Shown: positions 47,883-56,952 of the stretch, one piece after another | How the letters are laid out: the number at the start of each line of letters is the position of its first letter | How positions within the stretch are numbered: position 1 is the first letter of the stretch | The notes under the pieces: model-generated | What the model saw: only the letters and a program-made list of their open reading frames with translations | Told to the model about the DNA's origin: nothing | The model's database searches: none | Translations under genes and position numbers: made by a program | Source of the DNA: Clostridium sp. CAG:452 | GTDB taxonomy: Bacteria; Bacillota; Clostridia; TANB77; CAG-508 | Reading direction: 5' to 3' | Length of the DNA: 64,000 nucleotides | Assembly: GCA_000434035.1 (NCBI GenBank) | Contig: FR893522.1 | Span: 46,995 to 110,994, forward strand

Positions 47883-48290
47883 ATGGACGAAGAAAAGAAA
47901 GAGCAAGAGGAGAAAGCAGTAAAACCAGAAGTGGTAGAAGAACAAAAAGCAGAAGAAAATAAGGAAGAAAGCAAAGGAATGAGTATTGCAGCATTAATAC
48001 TTGGAATTGTATCATTGGTAATGCTATGTATTTGGTACATATCTATACCTTGTTCAATTCTTGCTATAATATTTGGTATATTAGGCAGAAAAAAAGGTGG
48101 AAAAGGAATGGGAACAGCGGGTCTAGTTTTAGGAATAATTACTGTTGCATTTTTAATAATGATATATATACTTTTTGTTGCAGGAATAGCAACTATGTTT
48201 TCTGTACTTAAAGATATAGACTATAATAAGATAGATTCTGAAAATATTTTACAAGCAATAAATTCTATTAATGCAAATGTTTCTTTATAG
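47883..48290 (+). CDS. DUF4190-like membrane protein
   Basis: A 135-aa protein. Acidic N-terminal tail (EEKKEQEEKAVKPEVVEEQ), then two hydrophobic helices (about 36-66 and 78-105) with the repeated pattern 'AALILGIVSLVML' and 'TAGLVLGIITVAFL' around IFGILGRKKGGKGMG, the DUF4190 signature. AAGGGGAA precedes ATG. Function unknown. Confidence 0.65.
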   Translation: MDEEKKEQEEKAVKPEVVEEQKAEENKEESKGMSIAALILGIVSLVMLCIWYISIPCSILAIIFGILGRKKGGKGMGTAGLVLGIITVAFLIMIYILFVAGIATMFSVLKDIDYNKIDSENILQAINSINANVSL

Positions 48291-48307
48291 TTTATGCAAA
48301 ACTGACA

Positions 48308-48340
48308 AAAACAAGGCATATAATGTCTTGTTTTTTTGTT
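48308..48340 (+). terminator. Rho-independent terminator
   Basis: AAAACAAGGCATATAATGTCTTGTTTTTTT folds as a stem with T-tail after the DUF4190 gene. Confidence 0.7.
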
Positions 48341-48388
48341 ACATTAATTATATAATGTGACTATTCATTAAGAAGAATAGGAGATAGT

Positions 48389-48742
48389 ATGTTAAAATAT
48401 ATCGCAATAACAATAGGATTCACCATAGCATATGTTGGATTTGGATTAATCAATTTTTATCAATCAAAAAATATTGAACCTACATTTATAAATTTATTAA
48501 AATATAACTTATGTATTATACCAATAACTTTTACCCTTAATTTTATAGTAACATTAATTTTTAATAAAGGATACAAAGCAGTTGGACAAATGCTGCCAGT
48601 AACTATAATCTATATCGCAGTAGGTGTATTTTCTTATGTTATAGTAAATTATTTATACTTTAAAGAAACACCAAAATTAAATCAAATAATAGCAATTGCA
48701 TTAGTTTTAATAGGATTAATAATATGTAACTATAAAAAGTAA
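48389..48742 (+). CDS. four-helix membrane protein, small-transporter-like
   Basis: A 117-aa protein with four membrane helices (about 3-22, 38-58, 64-86 and 94-113). Its pattern of helix lengths and the closing helix (IIAIALVLIGLIICNY) resemble half-size EamA/SMR-type transporters. Specific substrate not recognisable. GGAGA is before ATG. Confidence 0.5.
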   Translation: MLKYIAITIGFTIAYVGFGLINFYQSKNIEPTFINLLKYNLCIIPITFTLNFIVTLIFNKGYKAVGQMLPVTIIYIAVGVFSYVIVNYLYFKETPKLNQIIAIALVLIGLIICNYKK

Positions 48743-48744
48743 AA

Positions 48745-48984
48745 TTATTTAATTTTATTAATAACAAATGCAGACATAAAAGAAGAAACAGCAAAAAACA
48801 AACCTGTTCTAAAAAGTATTAAACTAGAATCATATATAATATGAGAAGTTGGATATGTATTGTATAAAGATAATATGAAAGTAGCAAATAAGCATAATAC
48901 AAAGGAAATTTTAAAACCTACTTTCATGGCTTTTACAATAGGCATGTCCATATTTTTTATTTCTAAAATTAGTTTATTAATCAT
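48745..48984 (-). CDS. small membrane protein, unknown
   Basis: A protein of about 79 aa with two hydrophobic segments (about 24-42 and 50-75). ATG 48984 follows GGAGG by about ten bases; the longer reading from 49014 includes the ribosome site itself. Faces the 48389 gene end to end with a 2-base gap. No family recognised. Confidence 0.5.
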   Translation of the reverse strand: MINKLILEIKNMDMPIVKAMKVGFKISFVLCLFATFILSLYNTYPTSHIIYDSSLILFRTGLFFAVSSFMSAFVINKIK

Positions 48985-49096
48985 ATAAAACTTACCTCCA
49001 AAAGAAAACATCATCTAAAACAATGTTAACATAATTAATAAATGAAATCAAAGGAAATAATTGGACAAATTGGAATTTGTAATTATATTCAAAATT

Positions 49097-49123
49097 GTAG
49101 GGATCGCCGTCCTCGGCGACCCG
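49097..49123. repeat. GC-rich hairpin element
   Basis: TGTAGGGATCGCCGTCCTCGGCGACCCG forms a stem GGATCGCCG/CGGCGACC. It shares the opening TTGTAGGG with 30072-30100. It lies between rpsT and the 48984 gene. Confidence 0.6.
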
Positions 49124-49150
49124 ACCAATTAAGAATAAAAAAAGAAAAAA

Positions 49151-49172
49151 AGCAAATCTTTCGATTTGCTTA
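49151..49172 (-). terminator. terminator of rpsT
   Basis: AAGCAAATC/GATTTGCTT stem with an A-tract on the plus strand (T-tract in the rpsT transcript). Confidence 0.75.
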
Positions 49173-49184
49173 AATATTAATTAC

Positions 49185-49445
49185 TTATGCTAATGTATTT
49201 AATTTTTTAGCTAAATTAGATTTTTTTCTAGAAGCAGTGTTCTTTTTGATAATGCCTTTTGAACAAGCACCATCTATTTTTTTAACAGCATCTTTAAATA
49301 ATTTTTCAGCGTCTTTGTTTCCTTCTGCTACTGCTGATTCGAATTTTTTAACAGCTGTTTTATATTCAGATTTAATCATATTATTTCTTAATGTTTTCTT
49401 CTCAATAACATCAACTCTTTTTATTGCAGATTTGATATTTGGCAT
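49185..49445 (-). CDS. rpsT: 30S ribosomal protein S20
   Basis: An 86-aa, highly basic small-subunit protein. It matches the family: PNIKSAIKRVDVIEKKTLRN, then the helical hairpin and the conserved end KGIIKKNTASRKKSNLAKKLN. GGAGG precedes its start. Standard single-gene unit. Confidence 0.96.
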   Translation of the reverse strand: MPNIKSAIKRVDVIEKKTLRNNMIKSEYKTAVKKFESAVAEGNKDAEKLFKDAVKKIDGACSKGIIKKNTASRKKSNLAKKLNTLA

Positions 49446-49600
49446 ATGCTTTGCACCTCCTTAAAGTCAATAATAAATTTCACTCCTACTATTCTAACAC
49501 GTAAAATTCAAATTTGCAAGTAAAAAATGGTAAAAACTAACGAAAAAACAGATGTTTACAATAAAGAAAAAATTGTATATAATATTTAAGAGGTGAAAAA

Positions 49601-50764
49601 ATGGAAAAATACTTACAAAAAGCAAAAGAAAATATGATTGCAAAAGAAAGCATACTATCAAAATATGCATGTAAATCAGAAAATGCAATATTATTAAAAG
49701 AAGATAATGATGAAGATATTAGACCACCATTCTTTAGAGATATAGATAGAATCATACATTCTTTAGCATATACAAGATACATAGATAAAACACAGGTGTA
49801 TTCATTTATAGAAAATGACCATATTACTCATAGAGTACTACATGTTCAATTGGTTTCTAAAATAGCAAGAACAATAGGAAGAAGTTTAATGCTAAACGAA
49901 GACTTAATAGAAGCAATAGCATTAGGACATGACGTAGGACACAGCCCATTTGGACATAAAGGAGAAACATATTTAAACAATTTAAGTCAAAGAGAAAAAG
50001 TGGGACATTTTTATCACAATGCGCAAAGTGTAAGAGTACTAAAGGATTTGGAACATTTAAATGTTAGTGTACAAACATTAGACGGAATACTTGCACATAA
50101 TGGAGAGATTTTAGTAAATAAATATGAATATAATGAAAATAAAACAAAAGAAGAGTTTTTACAAGAATTGCATGATGTATTTTATAAAAAAGATTACAGT
50201 AAAAAAATTCTTCCAATGACATTAGAAGGTGCAGTAGTAAGATTATCGGATATAATTGCATATATAGGAAGAGATATAGAAGATTCAATAAAAGTTGGAG
50301 TTATAACAAGAGAAGATATACCACAAAGTATTACAAATGTGCTAGGAGATAATAACTCTAAAATAGTAGATACGCTAATAAAAGATATAATAATAAATAG
50401 CATGGGAAAACCATATTTAACTTTTTCAGATGATGTGTTTTCTGCATTATTGGAACTTATGGATTGGAACTATAAATATATATATGCTTCAAAAGAAGCA
50501 AATAAGCATCAAGAAATAGTGAAAGTGCTGTTTGATGAATTATTTGATTGTTATTTAGAAAAAGCAAAAAAAGTTGAGAACTTAAATACCAGCCTTAGTC
50601 AATCAGATAAAAACTTTTATGAATTTTTAAAAGAACATTCCGAAAAAAATAAACTAGAAAGAATAATAATAGATTATATGGCGGGACAAACGGATAAATA
50701 CTTCTTAAAAGAGTGTGAAGAAAATATTAAAGGCTTTAATATGGAAGAGCTATATAGAAATTAA
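49601..50764 (+). CDS. dGTPase-like HD-domain nucleotide triphosphohydrolase
   Basis: A 387-aa protein of the dGTP triphosphohydrolase/HD family. First His in HRVLHVQLV, HD pair in ALGHDVGHSPFGHKGE (about 109-124), later HNAQSVRVL and VRLSDIIAYIGRD (metal-ligand Asp). Sets dNTP levels by removing triphosphate from deoxynucleotides. Length agrees with clostridial Dgt-like proteins. The AGGTG site precedes ATG. Confidence 0.85.
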   Translation: MEKYLQKAKENMIAKESILSKYACKSENAILLKEDNDEDIRPPFFRDIDRIIHSLAYTRYIDKTQVYSFIENDHITHRVLHVQLVSKIARTIGRSLMLNEDLIEAIALGHDVGHSPFGHKGETYLNNLSQREKVGHFYHNAQSVRVLKDLEHLNVSVQTLDGILAHNGEILVNKYEYNENKTKEEFLQELHDVFYKKDYSKKILPMTLEGAVVRLSDIIAYIGRDIEDSIKVGVITREDIPQSITNVLGDNNSKIVDTLIKDIIINSMGKPYLTFSDDVFSALLELMDWNYKYIYASKEANKHQEIVKVLFDELFDCYLEKAKKVENLNTSLSQSDKNFYEFLKEHSEKNKLERIIIDYMAGQTDKYFLKECEENIKGFNMEELYRN

Positions 50765-50831
50765 AAATATTACATAAATTATTCAAAAATGGAATATACT
50801 ACAATTAAAACAAACGAAAGAAGGATAATTT

Positions 50832-51080
50832 ATGCAAAAAAATAAAGAGCAAAAAGAAATTGAATTAATTAAATGTATAAGAGATACAAAAAGAAGATTA
50901 AATACTGCTAATAAAAATTTTGAGACAGCAGAGGCAGAATTAATAGACTATTATGCCTACCAAATAAAAGCTGAAAAGGCAAAGTTAGATTATTTAATAA
51001 AAGAAGTTAAAAACATAGGTATAAGAGTTGATGTAATTAATAATATAGAAATTTTATTAGAAGAAACAAGAGCAATATAG
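50832..51080 (+). CDS. yaaL: YaaL/DUF2508-family protein
   Basis: An 82-aa helical protein (ELIKCIRDTKRRLNTANKNF, then LIDYYAYQIKAEKAKLDYLI) matching the DUF2508/YaaL family, which typically sits directly before bofA in spore-formers, as here. Function unknown. GAAAGAAGGA is before ATG. Confidence 0.75.
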   Translation: MQKNKEQKEIELIKCIRDTKRRLNTANKNFETAEAELIDYYAYQIKAEKAKLDYLIKEVKNIGIRVDVINNIEILLEETRAI

Positions 51081-51139
51081 TAATAATTAAATAAAACAAG
51101 CATAATTATAGTATAAGTTAAAAATGGGAGGATAAGCCT

Positions 51140-51406
51140 ATGGATAATACTAATACTATAATTATTTTTTTGTCATGCATTTTTGCAATATTAATATTTG
51201 GAAAGTTATTTATTATGCCAATAAAACAAATACTTAAACTGGTCTTTAATTCTATTATTGGAGGAATATTAATACTAATTATTAATTGGATAGGAGCAAT
51301 GTTTAACTTTCACATAGGTTTAAACATATTTACAGCAATTTTTGTTGGCATATTAGGGATACCTGGAGCAGTATTGCTTGCTATTTTTAAATTAATTTTA
51401 TTTTAA
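51140..51406 (+). CDS. bofA: pro-sigmaK processing inhibitor BofA-like
   Basis: An 88-aa membrane protein with two hydrophobic regions (about 5-25 and 30-85). The second carries the BofA pattern LVFNSIIGGILILIINWIGA and NIFTAIFVGILGIPGAVLL. In Bacillus, BofA holds the SpoIVFB protease inactive in the forespore outer membrane; the neighbouring yaaL supports this. Suggests a spore-forming ancestry. Confidence 0.8.
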   Translation: MDNTNTIIIFLSCIFAILIFGKLFIMPIKQILKLVFNSIIGGILILIINWIGAMFNFHIGLNIFTAIFVGILGIPGAVLLAIFKLILF

Positions 51407-51434
51407 AAAAGATGGTCAATTTGACCATCTTTTT
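51406..51434. terminator. bidirectional terminator
   Basis: AAAAAGATGGTCAA pairs with TTGACCATCTTTTT between the convergent bofA and DUF2207 genes. Confidence 0.85.
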
Positions 51435-51437
51435 GTT

Positions 51438-53138
51438 TTAACGTGAACCCATTCCGTCCACCGACCACCGAAAGAGCCACCTCCGGCCACCACCAGAAGA
51501 AAATCCACCGCCACCACTGCTATAACTTCCTGCGTTGGCACTAGAAATGCCGGAATTTGAAATGGTATATATTAAAAATATATCATCAAAATCATAGTTA
51601 TAATTCTCAATGATTTCAGGATATAATTTTTTAAATTGAGTAGCTACTTTTTTAGCAATACCTAAAATTTGAGCAAATATTAAATAATCTTCAAAAAGGT
51701 TAACTTCGATTGGCTCTCTTTCTTTAATAAGAGTAAATTCTTCTAAGAATTTTTTTAAACCAGCTAATTCTTTTGCTTCGTCCATCAAAGAACTATCAAC
51801 AATATATTGTTTTATTTTAAAAATTTTATATTTCACTATTTCTATTTTTTCAATTTTTCCTTCTTGAATAAGCAAATTACGTTCATAATCTAAAATTTTA
51901 TCAAACCAATGTAAGATTTGAGAATAATTTTTAGAACACCACTTTTCAAACTCTTTTTCTTGTAAAATATCATCTTTACTTGCTTCCTTTATCATTTTAT
52001 AAAGAGCTTCTTCATGTTCATTTAGAAAAGACCTATCATTTTTTAAAACAATACAAGTATCCTCTTTTTTAAATATTTTTCCAACTTCTTGCTTCTCTAT
52101 GCTTATTCTATTTTCTTTAAGCCATTTTAAAAAAATTGCACCTAGAAAGTCAGTTTTCTTTTTTAATAATTTATAATTATATGCTATAAAATAAGCTCGA
52201 AAAATGTCACCTTTACATGGAATATCTCTATACAAAGGAACATCTTTTGGAACCTTATTTCCTGTTTCACCAAATTTAAGAAGATTTTCTTGTGGAAGAG
52301 TAATACCAATGAATACAGCGACAACAGCTATAAGTCCAAACACAATTGCTGAAATAGTACATATTCTATTGATAATAGAAGCATTAGTACTAGAATAATC
52401 AGTTGAACCATCCTCGGCCATTTCATAATAATAATTAAAATCTTTATTTAACACGTTAGATGTATTAAATGTACCTAGAGGGAATTTAGCTAAAATAGTC
52501 ATATATTCATCACTATCTAATTTTCCATCAGATTGCATTTCTATGTATCCATCATAAACGTAACAAGTTCCACCATAATTTCCATATCCCCATACAGGAG
52601 TTTCAAAATCGTAATCAAAATTACTATGGATTTTAATATATACACTTCCTTTAGTATTGCCACTAGGAATTAGCTCCCAATAAATCATTTGAGAGTCACT
52701 TAATTCTGAAACAAAATTAGTTATTGTATAGTTTATAGTATAAGTATGCCTTCCATAAGAACTAATACCCCAACAAAGCTCAACACCATCTGAAATCTTA
52801 TTTATACCACATTTGTAAGCTTTGCTATTAAAAGAAGCATCTACATTCCAATGAGATAGAAGAGTATAATTAGTAGTTTCATCACTAACTTTAAGATTTT
52901 TAAAACTAGAATTACCAATATTTTTAAAAGAATGATAGTTTTCTGTACCACTATTTACAGTGTAGTCCCAAACTTCTGTAATATCAGCGTTTCCATTATC
53001 ATCAATAAAGACATCCATTTTTACTGAATTTAAAGTATTTGCATTTACATTTCCAATAAAAATGAAGAACAAGAATATAAATACAAAAAATAAAGTTTTG
53101 TAAAATCTTTTCATTAAATAATATCCCCCCATAATCAT
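51438..53138 (-). CDS. DUF2207 membrane protein, needs three +1 shifts
   Basis: Secreted/membrane protein of the DUF2207 family. Signal peptide or first membrane helix (about 8-33), a beta-rich outer domain (about 34-240, containing VDVFIDDNGNADITEVWDY), a membrane helix near 265-285 and a cytoplasmic charged helical region. Family members end in a long glycine tail. The zero frame instead gives RRWLFRWSVDGMGSR. Skipping the C of three in-frame CGG codons (51485, 51463, 51456) gives GGGGGGSFGGGGGMGSR, and because three bases are skipped, the same stop codon at 51438 is used. Length 565 aa. Function unknown. Confidence 0.88.
   Translation of the reverse strand: MIMGGYYLMKRFYKTLFFVFIFLFFIFIGNVNANTLNSVKMDVFIDDNGNADITEVWDYTVNSGTENYHSFKNIGNSSFKNLKVSDETTNYTLLSHWNVDASFNSKAYKCGINKISDGVELCWGISSYGRHTYTINYTITNFVSELSDSQMIYWELIPSGNTKGSVYIKIHSNFDYDFETPVWGYGNYGGTCYVYDGYIEMQSDGKLDSDEYMTILAKFPLGTFNTSNVLNKDFNYYYEMAEDGSTDYSSTNASIINRICTISAIVFGLIAVVAVFIGITLPQENLLKFGETGNKVPKDVPLYRDIPCKGDIFRAYFIAYNYKLLKKKTDFLGAIFLKWLKENRISIEKQEVGKIFKKEDTCIVLKNDRSFLNEHEEALYKMIKEASKDDILQEKEFEKWCSKNYSQILHWFDKILDYERNLLIQEGKIEKIEIVKYKIFKIKQYIVDSSLMDEAKELAGLKKFLEEFTLIKEREPIEVNLFEDYLIFAQILGIAKKVATQFKKLYPEIIENYNYDFDDIFLIYTISNSGISSANAGSYSSGGGGFSSGGGRRWLFRWSVDGMGSR
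51454..51485 (-). other. cluster of three +1 recoding sites in the DUF2207 tail
   Basis: Minus-strand CGG at 51485-51483 (after GGC), then at 51463-51461 (after GGT) in the shifted frame, then at 51456-51454 (after GGA) in the twice-shifted frame. Each is followed by A, T or A, so each reads GGA, GGT, GGA = Gly. Confidence 0.85.
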
Positions 53139-53228
53139 AATTAATTAAAGTCTACCATATAGGTTGAAAAAAAACAATAAAAAGAGTATAATATAAAATA
53201 TTAATTTATTTTAAGAGAGGTATTAAAA

Positions 53229-53750
53229 ATGGTAGAAATTAAAACATTAATTGATGAAGAAAAACTACACAACAGAATTGACGAAATTGCAAAACAAATA
53301 GAAGAGGAGTACAAAGGTAAAGAACTTACACTTATATGTATATTAAAAGGTTCGGTATTTTTCACAGTAGATTTAGCAAAGAGAATTAATGGAGATGTAA
53401 GATTAGAATTTATAAGAGTATCTAGCTATGGAGAAGGAACAGAAAGCACAGGAGAAATAAAAATGAAGCTAGATTTAAAAGATAGTATTCAAGGCAAAGA
53501 CATAATAGTAGTAGAAGATATAATAGATACAGGAAGAACATTATCATACTTAATAGAATACCTAAAAATGAAAAAACCAAACAGTGTAAAATTATGTGCT
53601 TTATTAGACAAGCCAGATAGAAGAGTTATGAAAGATGTAAAAGTTGACTACACAGGATTTGAAATACCAGATAAATTTGTTGTAGGATATGGATTAGACT
53701 GGGATGAAAAATATAGAAATCTACCATATATAGGATACATAGAGCAATAA
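53229..53750 (+). CDS. hpt: hypoxanthine phosphoribosyltransferase
   Basis: A 173-aa purine salvage enzyme turning hypoxanthine/guanine plus PRPP into IMP/GMP. PRPP loop VVEDIIDTGRTLSYL, the purine-binding end KFVVGYGLDWDEKYRNLPYIG. Length usual. Ahead of it an AGAGAGG site. Confidence 0.95.
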   Translation: MVEIKTLIDEEKLHNRIDEIAKQIEEEYKGKELTLICILKGSVFFTVDLAKRINGDVRLEFIRVSSYGEGTESTGEIKMKLDLKDSIQGKDIIVVEDIIDTGRTLSYLIEYLKMKKPNSVKLCALLDKPDRRVMKDVKVDYTGFEIPDKFVVGYGLDWDEKYRNLPYIGYIEQ

Positions 53751-53773
53751 CAAAAGGGGACAGCCCCCTTTTG
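53751..53773 (+). terminator. terminator with GGGGACAG core
   Basis: CAAAAGGGG/CCCCTTTTG stem around ACAGC, just behind the hpt stop codon. Confidence 0.85.
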
Positions 53774-53834
53774 TTTCAAAATATAAAAAACGTTAATGTT
53801 TAGAATAAAATTAAAAAATATGGAGAGTAAAACG

Positions 53835-53855
53835 AAAGGGGTCTGTCCCCTTTTA
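53835..53855. repeat. second GGGGACAG-type hairpin, just before uvrC
   Basis: AAAGGGG/CCCCTTT stem around TCTGT. It ends about 13 bases before the uvrC ATG, so it may cover or replace a normal ribosome site. Confidence 0.65.
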
Positions 53856-53867
53856 TTTTAAAATAGT

Positions 53868-55655
53868 ATGTTTAATATAGAAAAAGAACTAAAAAAACTT
53901 CCAGATAAACCTGGAGTTTATATTATGAGAGATAAAAACGATAATATTCTATATGTTGGAAAGGCTGTTGTACTAAAAAATAGAGTAAGACAGTACTTTA
54001 GAAAAACAAACAAAACAGCTAGAATAGAAAAAATGGTTTCTTTAATAGATCATTTTGAATATATCGTAACAGATAATGAAGCAGAGGCATTGATATTAGA
54101 ATGTAATCTAATAAAAAAGAATATGCCTAAATTTAACGTGCTTTTAAAAGACGATAAAACATACCCATATATAAAAATTGATATAAAATCGGATTATCCA
54201 AATGTATTTATAACTAGAAGAATTCAAAATGATGGAGCAAGATATTTTGGACCATATGCTAATGCAGGCGCAGCAAAGGAAATGATTGACTTTATAAAAG
54301 AAAGATTTAAAATAAGGCAATGCAAAAAATTTAAAAGTAATCAAAGAGCATGCCTAAATTATCACATAAAAAAATGTTTAGCACCATGCATGGGATATGT
54401 AACAAAAGAAGAATATAAAAAACAAATAGACGAAATTATAATGCTTCTAGAAGGTAAAACAAAGGAAATTATAAAACAAATAGATAGTGATATTATTAAA
54501 CTTTCAGAAAAACAAGAATATGAAAAAGCAGCAGAATTAAGGGACAAAAAGATTGCGATAGAAAGAATTTCTGAAAGACAGAAGGTTTCCAATATAAATG
54601 AAAGAGCAATAGATGTTGTGGGAATTGCAAAAAATGAATTATCTATATGTATAGAAGTGTTTTTTGTTAGAAATAGCAAAATGGTTGGAAGAGAACATTA
54701 CTTTTTTGAAAATTCAAACAATTTAACGGAAAAAGAGCTGTTGTCAGAATTTATAAAGCAATATTATATAAATAAACTAGACTTACCAAGTAAAATAATG
54801 TTACCACAAGAAATAGAAGACATAGAGGCAATAGAGAAATTATTATCAGATAAAGTTCAAAGGAAAATAGAATTTAAAGTGCCTCAAAAGGGTGAAAAAC
54901 TACGATTTATAGAAATGGCAAACAACAATGCAAAAATAACATTAGAAAACAAAACAAAGGAAAAAGAAGATATTGTATTACAATTAAAAGAAGCACTAAA
55001 ATTAGAAAAATTGCCACGAAAAATAGAATGCTTTGACATATCAAATATGGCTGGAGACTACATGGTAGCAGGTATGTGTGTAGCAAAAGATGGAGTAATA
55101 AATAAAAAATTAGGAAGAAAATTTAAAATAAAAACAGTATTTACACAAGATGACCCAAGATGTATGGAAGAGGTAGTAACAAGAAGGCTAAAACATTCTA
55201 TAGAAAATTCAAAAGGGGCATTTGGAACTTTGCCAGACGTGATTTTTGCAGATGGTGGAATAACACAAATAAGAGCAATAAAAAAAGCAATAAACAAGTA
55301 CAATATAGAAATTCCAGTATTTGGAATGGTAAAAGATGACAAGCATAGTACTAAAAAATTAATAGATGAAAATAAAAATGAGATAGAATTATCGCAGGAC
55401 TTAATGAATTTTATAACAAATATGCAAGATGAAGTTCATAGAGTAGCAATTGAATATAATAGAAATTTACGAAATAAAGACACAACAAAATCTAAATTAG
55501 ATAGCATAAATGGAATAGGAAAAAAAAGAAAGCAAGAATTACTTAAAAAATTTGGTAGCGTAGAAGGAATAAAAAAGGCTGATATTCTAGAAATTATGGA
55601 AGTAAAAGGAATAACAGAAGAATTAGCAAGAAAAATAAAGAAAGAGCTCCTATGA
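53868..55655 (+). CDS. uvrC: excinuclease ABC subunit C
   Basis: A 595-aa nuclease making both cuts in nucleotide excision repair. GIY-YIG domain at about 13-95 (KPGVYIMRDKNDNILYVGKA), UVR/UvrB-binding motif about 202-235, RNase H-like second nuclease with DISNMAGDYMVAGM and FADGGITQIRA, then tandem helix-hairpin-helix at the end. ATG lies about 13 bases after a hairpin repeat; no strong Shine-Dalgarno is seen. Confidence 0.95.
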   Translation: MFNIEKELKKLPDKPGVYIMRDKNDNILYVGKAVVLKNRVRQYFRKTNKTARIEKMVSLIDHFEYIVTDNEAEALILECNLIKKNMPKFNVLLKDDKTYPYIKIDIKSDYPNVFITRRIQNDGARYFGPYANAGAAKEMIDFIKERFKIRQCKKFKSNQRACLNYHIKKCLAPCMGYVTKEEYKKQIDEIIMLLEGKTKEIIKQIDSDIIKLSEKQEYEKAAELRDKKIAIERISERQKVSNINERAIDVVGIAKNELSICIEVFFVRNSKMVGREHYFFENSNNLTEKELLSEFIKQYYINKLDLPSKIMLPQEIEDIEAIEKLLSDKVQRKIEFKVPQKGEKLRFIEMANNNAKITLENKTKEKEDIVLQLKEALKLEKLPRKIECFDISNMAGDYMVAGMCVAKDGVINKKLGRKFKIKTVFTQDDPRCMEEVVTRRLKHSIENSKGAFGTLPDVIFADGGITQIRAIKKAINKYNIEIPVFGMVKDDKHSTKKLIDENKNEIELSQDLMNFITNMQDEVHRVAIEYNRNLRNKDTTKSKLDSINGIGKKRKQELLKKFGSVEGIKKADILEIMEVKGITEELARKIKKELL

Positions 55656-55718
55656 AAGTTGTAATATTCAATTCATTCCTTGAATATATATGTAAAAAAG
55701 GACAAGGAGTGAATTAAA

Positions 55719-55919
55719 ATGATTGATATTACAAAAGATGAATTTTGGGATGCTAAGTATGAAGAAACAAGCAGAATAGAAAGAAAAGAGAACAAAGTAA
55801 AACAATTTATAATAAAACATAAAATAATAACAACATTGCTAGTGAGTTTAAGCATATTAGTAGCAATAAATACAATTTTAATATATAATTTTTTTAGAAT
55901 ATTAGGAGCAATTAGATAA
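55719..55919 (+). CDS. small single-span membrane protein
   Basis: A 66-aa protein. Lys/Glu-rich soluble start (about 1-35) then one hydrophobic helix (IITTLLVSLSILVAINTILIYNFF). AAGGAG precedes ATG. No recognised family. Confidence 0.55.
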   Translation: MIDITKDEFWDAKYEETSRIERKENKVKQFIIKHKIITTLLVSLSILVAINTILIYNFFRILGAIR

Positions 55920-55950
55920 ATTGGAATGAACAAATTAAAAGGAGAAGCAA

Positions 55951-56812
55951 ATGAACATAGCAAATGAATGGAAAGATTACGAAATATTAGATATGGCAAA
56001 TGGGGAAAAATTAGAGAGATGGAAGAATATAGTTTTAGTAAGACCAGATCCACAAATAATCTGGAAAGATAAAACATTTCCAGAAAAATGGAACAAAGCA
56101 AATGCTGTATATAAAAGAAGCAACAAAGGTGGTGGAGGTTGGAATTACAAAACAAAACTTCCAGAAAGTTGGCAAATAAAATATAAAGATTTAACATTCA
56201 ATATAAAACCAATGGGATTTAAACATACAGGACTTTTCCCAGAACAAGCAGTTAATTGGGATTGGATGATTAATAAAATAAAAAATGCAAAAAGATCAAT
56301 AAAAGTATTAAATCTATTTGCATACACAGGAGGTGCTACTGTTGCATGTTTATATGCAGGTGCATCTGTTTGCCATGTGGACAGTTCAAAAGGAATGGTA
56401 GCATGGGCAAAGGAAAATGTTGCCTCATCAAAATTACAAGATAAACCTGTTAGATATATTGTAGATGATGTAGTTAAGTTTGTTCAAAGAGAAATTAGAA
56501 GAGGAAATAAATATGATGCAATAATAATGGATCCTCCATCATATGGAAGAGGGGCTTCACGGAGAAGTATGGCAATTTGAAAACAATATATCAGATTTAA
56601 TAGAATTATGCACAAATGTTTTAAGTGATAATCCATTGTTTTTCTTAATAAACTCATATACAACAGGAATTTCGGCAGAAGTTTTAAGTAATTTACTAAG
56701 ACTAAACTTAAAAAAGTATAATGGAAAAATAACATCAGGGGAAATAGGATTACCCATGAAAGACTCAAACCTTATATTACCATGCGGTATATTTGGTAAA
56801 TGGGAAAAATAA
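55951..56812 (+). CDS. class I SAM-dependent rRNA methyltransferase, needs +1 shift
   Basis: Related to RlmI/RlmK-type large-subunit rRNA methyltransferases (Methyltrans_SAM group). SAM motif I VLNLFAYTGGATVACLYAG (about 118), acidic VDSSKGMVAWAKEN and the catalytic motif MDPPSYGRG (about 194-202). The zero frame stops 7 codons after an in-frame CGG at 56560. Skipping the C gives GASGEVWQFENN, with the family Gly, and extends to 286 aa ending GIFGKWEK. RNA target unknown. Confidence 0.9.
56560..56563 (+). other. +1 recoding site CGGA in the methyltransferase gene
   Basis: In-frame CGG after TCA. Skipping C at 56560 gives GGA (Gly204) of the GRGASGEVW region. Confidence 0.86.
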
Positions 56813-56844
56813 AATTATGTTAACTTTATAAAACTGCCAAAAAA

Positions 56845-56890
56845 ATATACAAAAACAAAATTAAAAGTTTTTGTATATTTTTTTTTGCTT
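56845..56890 (+). terminator. Rho-independent terminator
   Basis: AAATATACAAAAAC/GTTTTTGTATATTT stem followed by T-run, after the methyltransferase. Confidence 0.75.
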
Positions 56891-56952
56891 TTTATAAACA
56901 AAATGAAAAAAAGAAAACATTTAATTGTAAAATCAAATCATCGAAACAAGAG

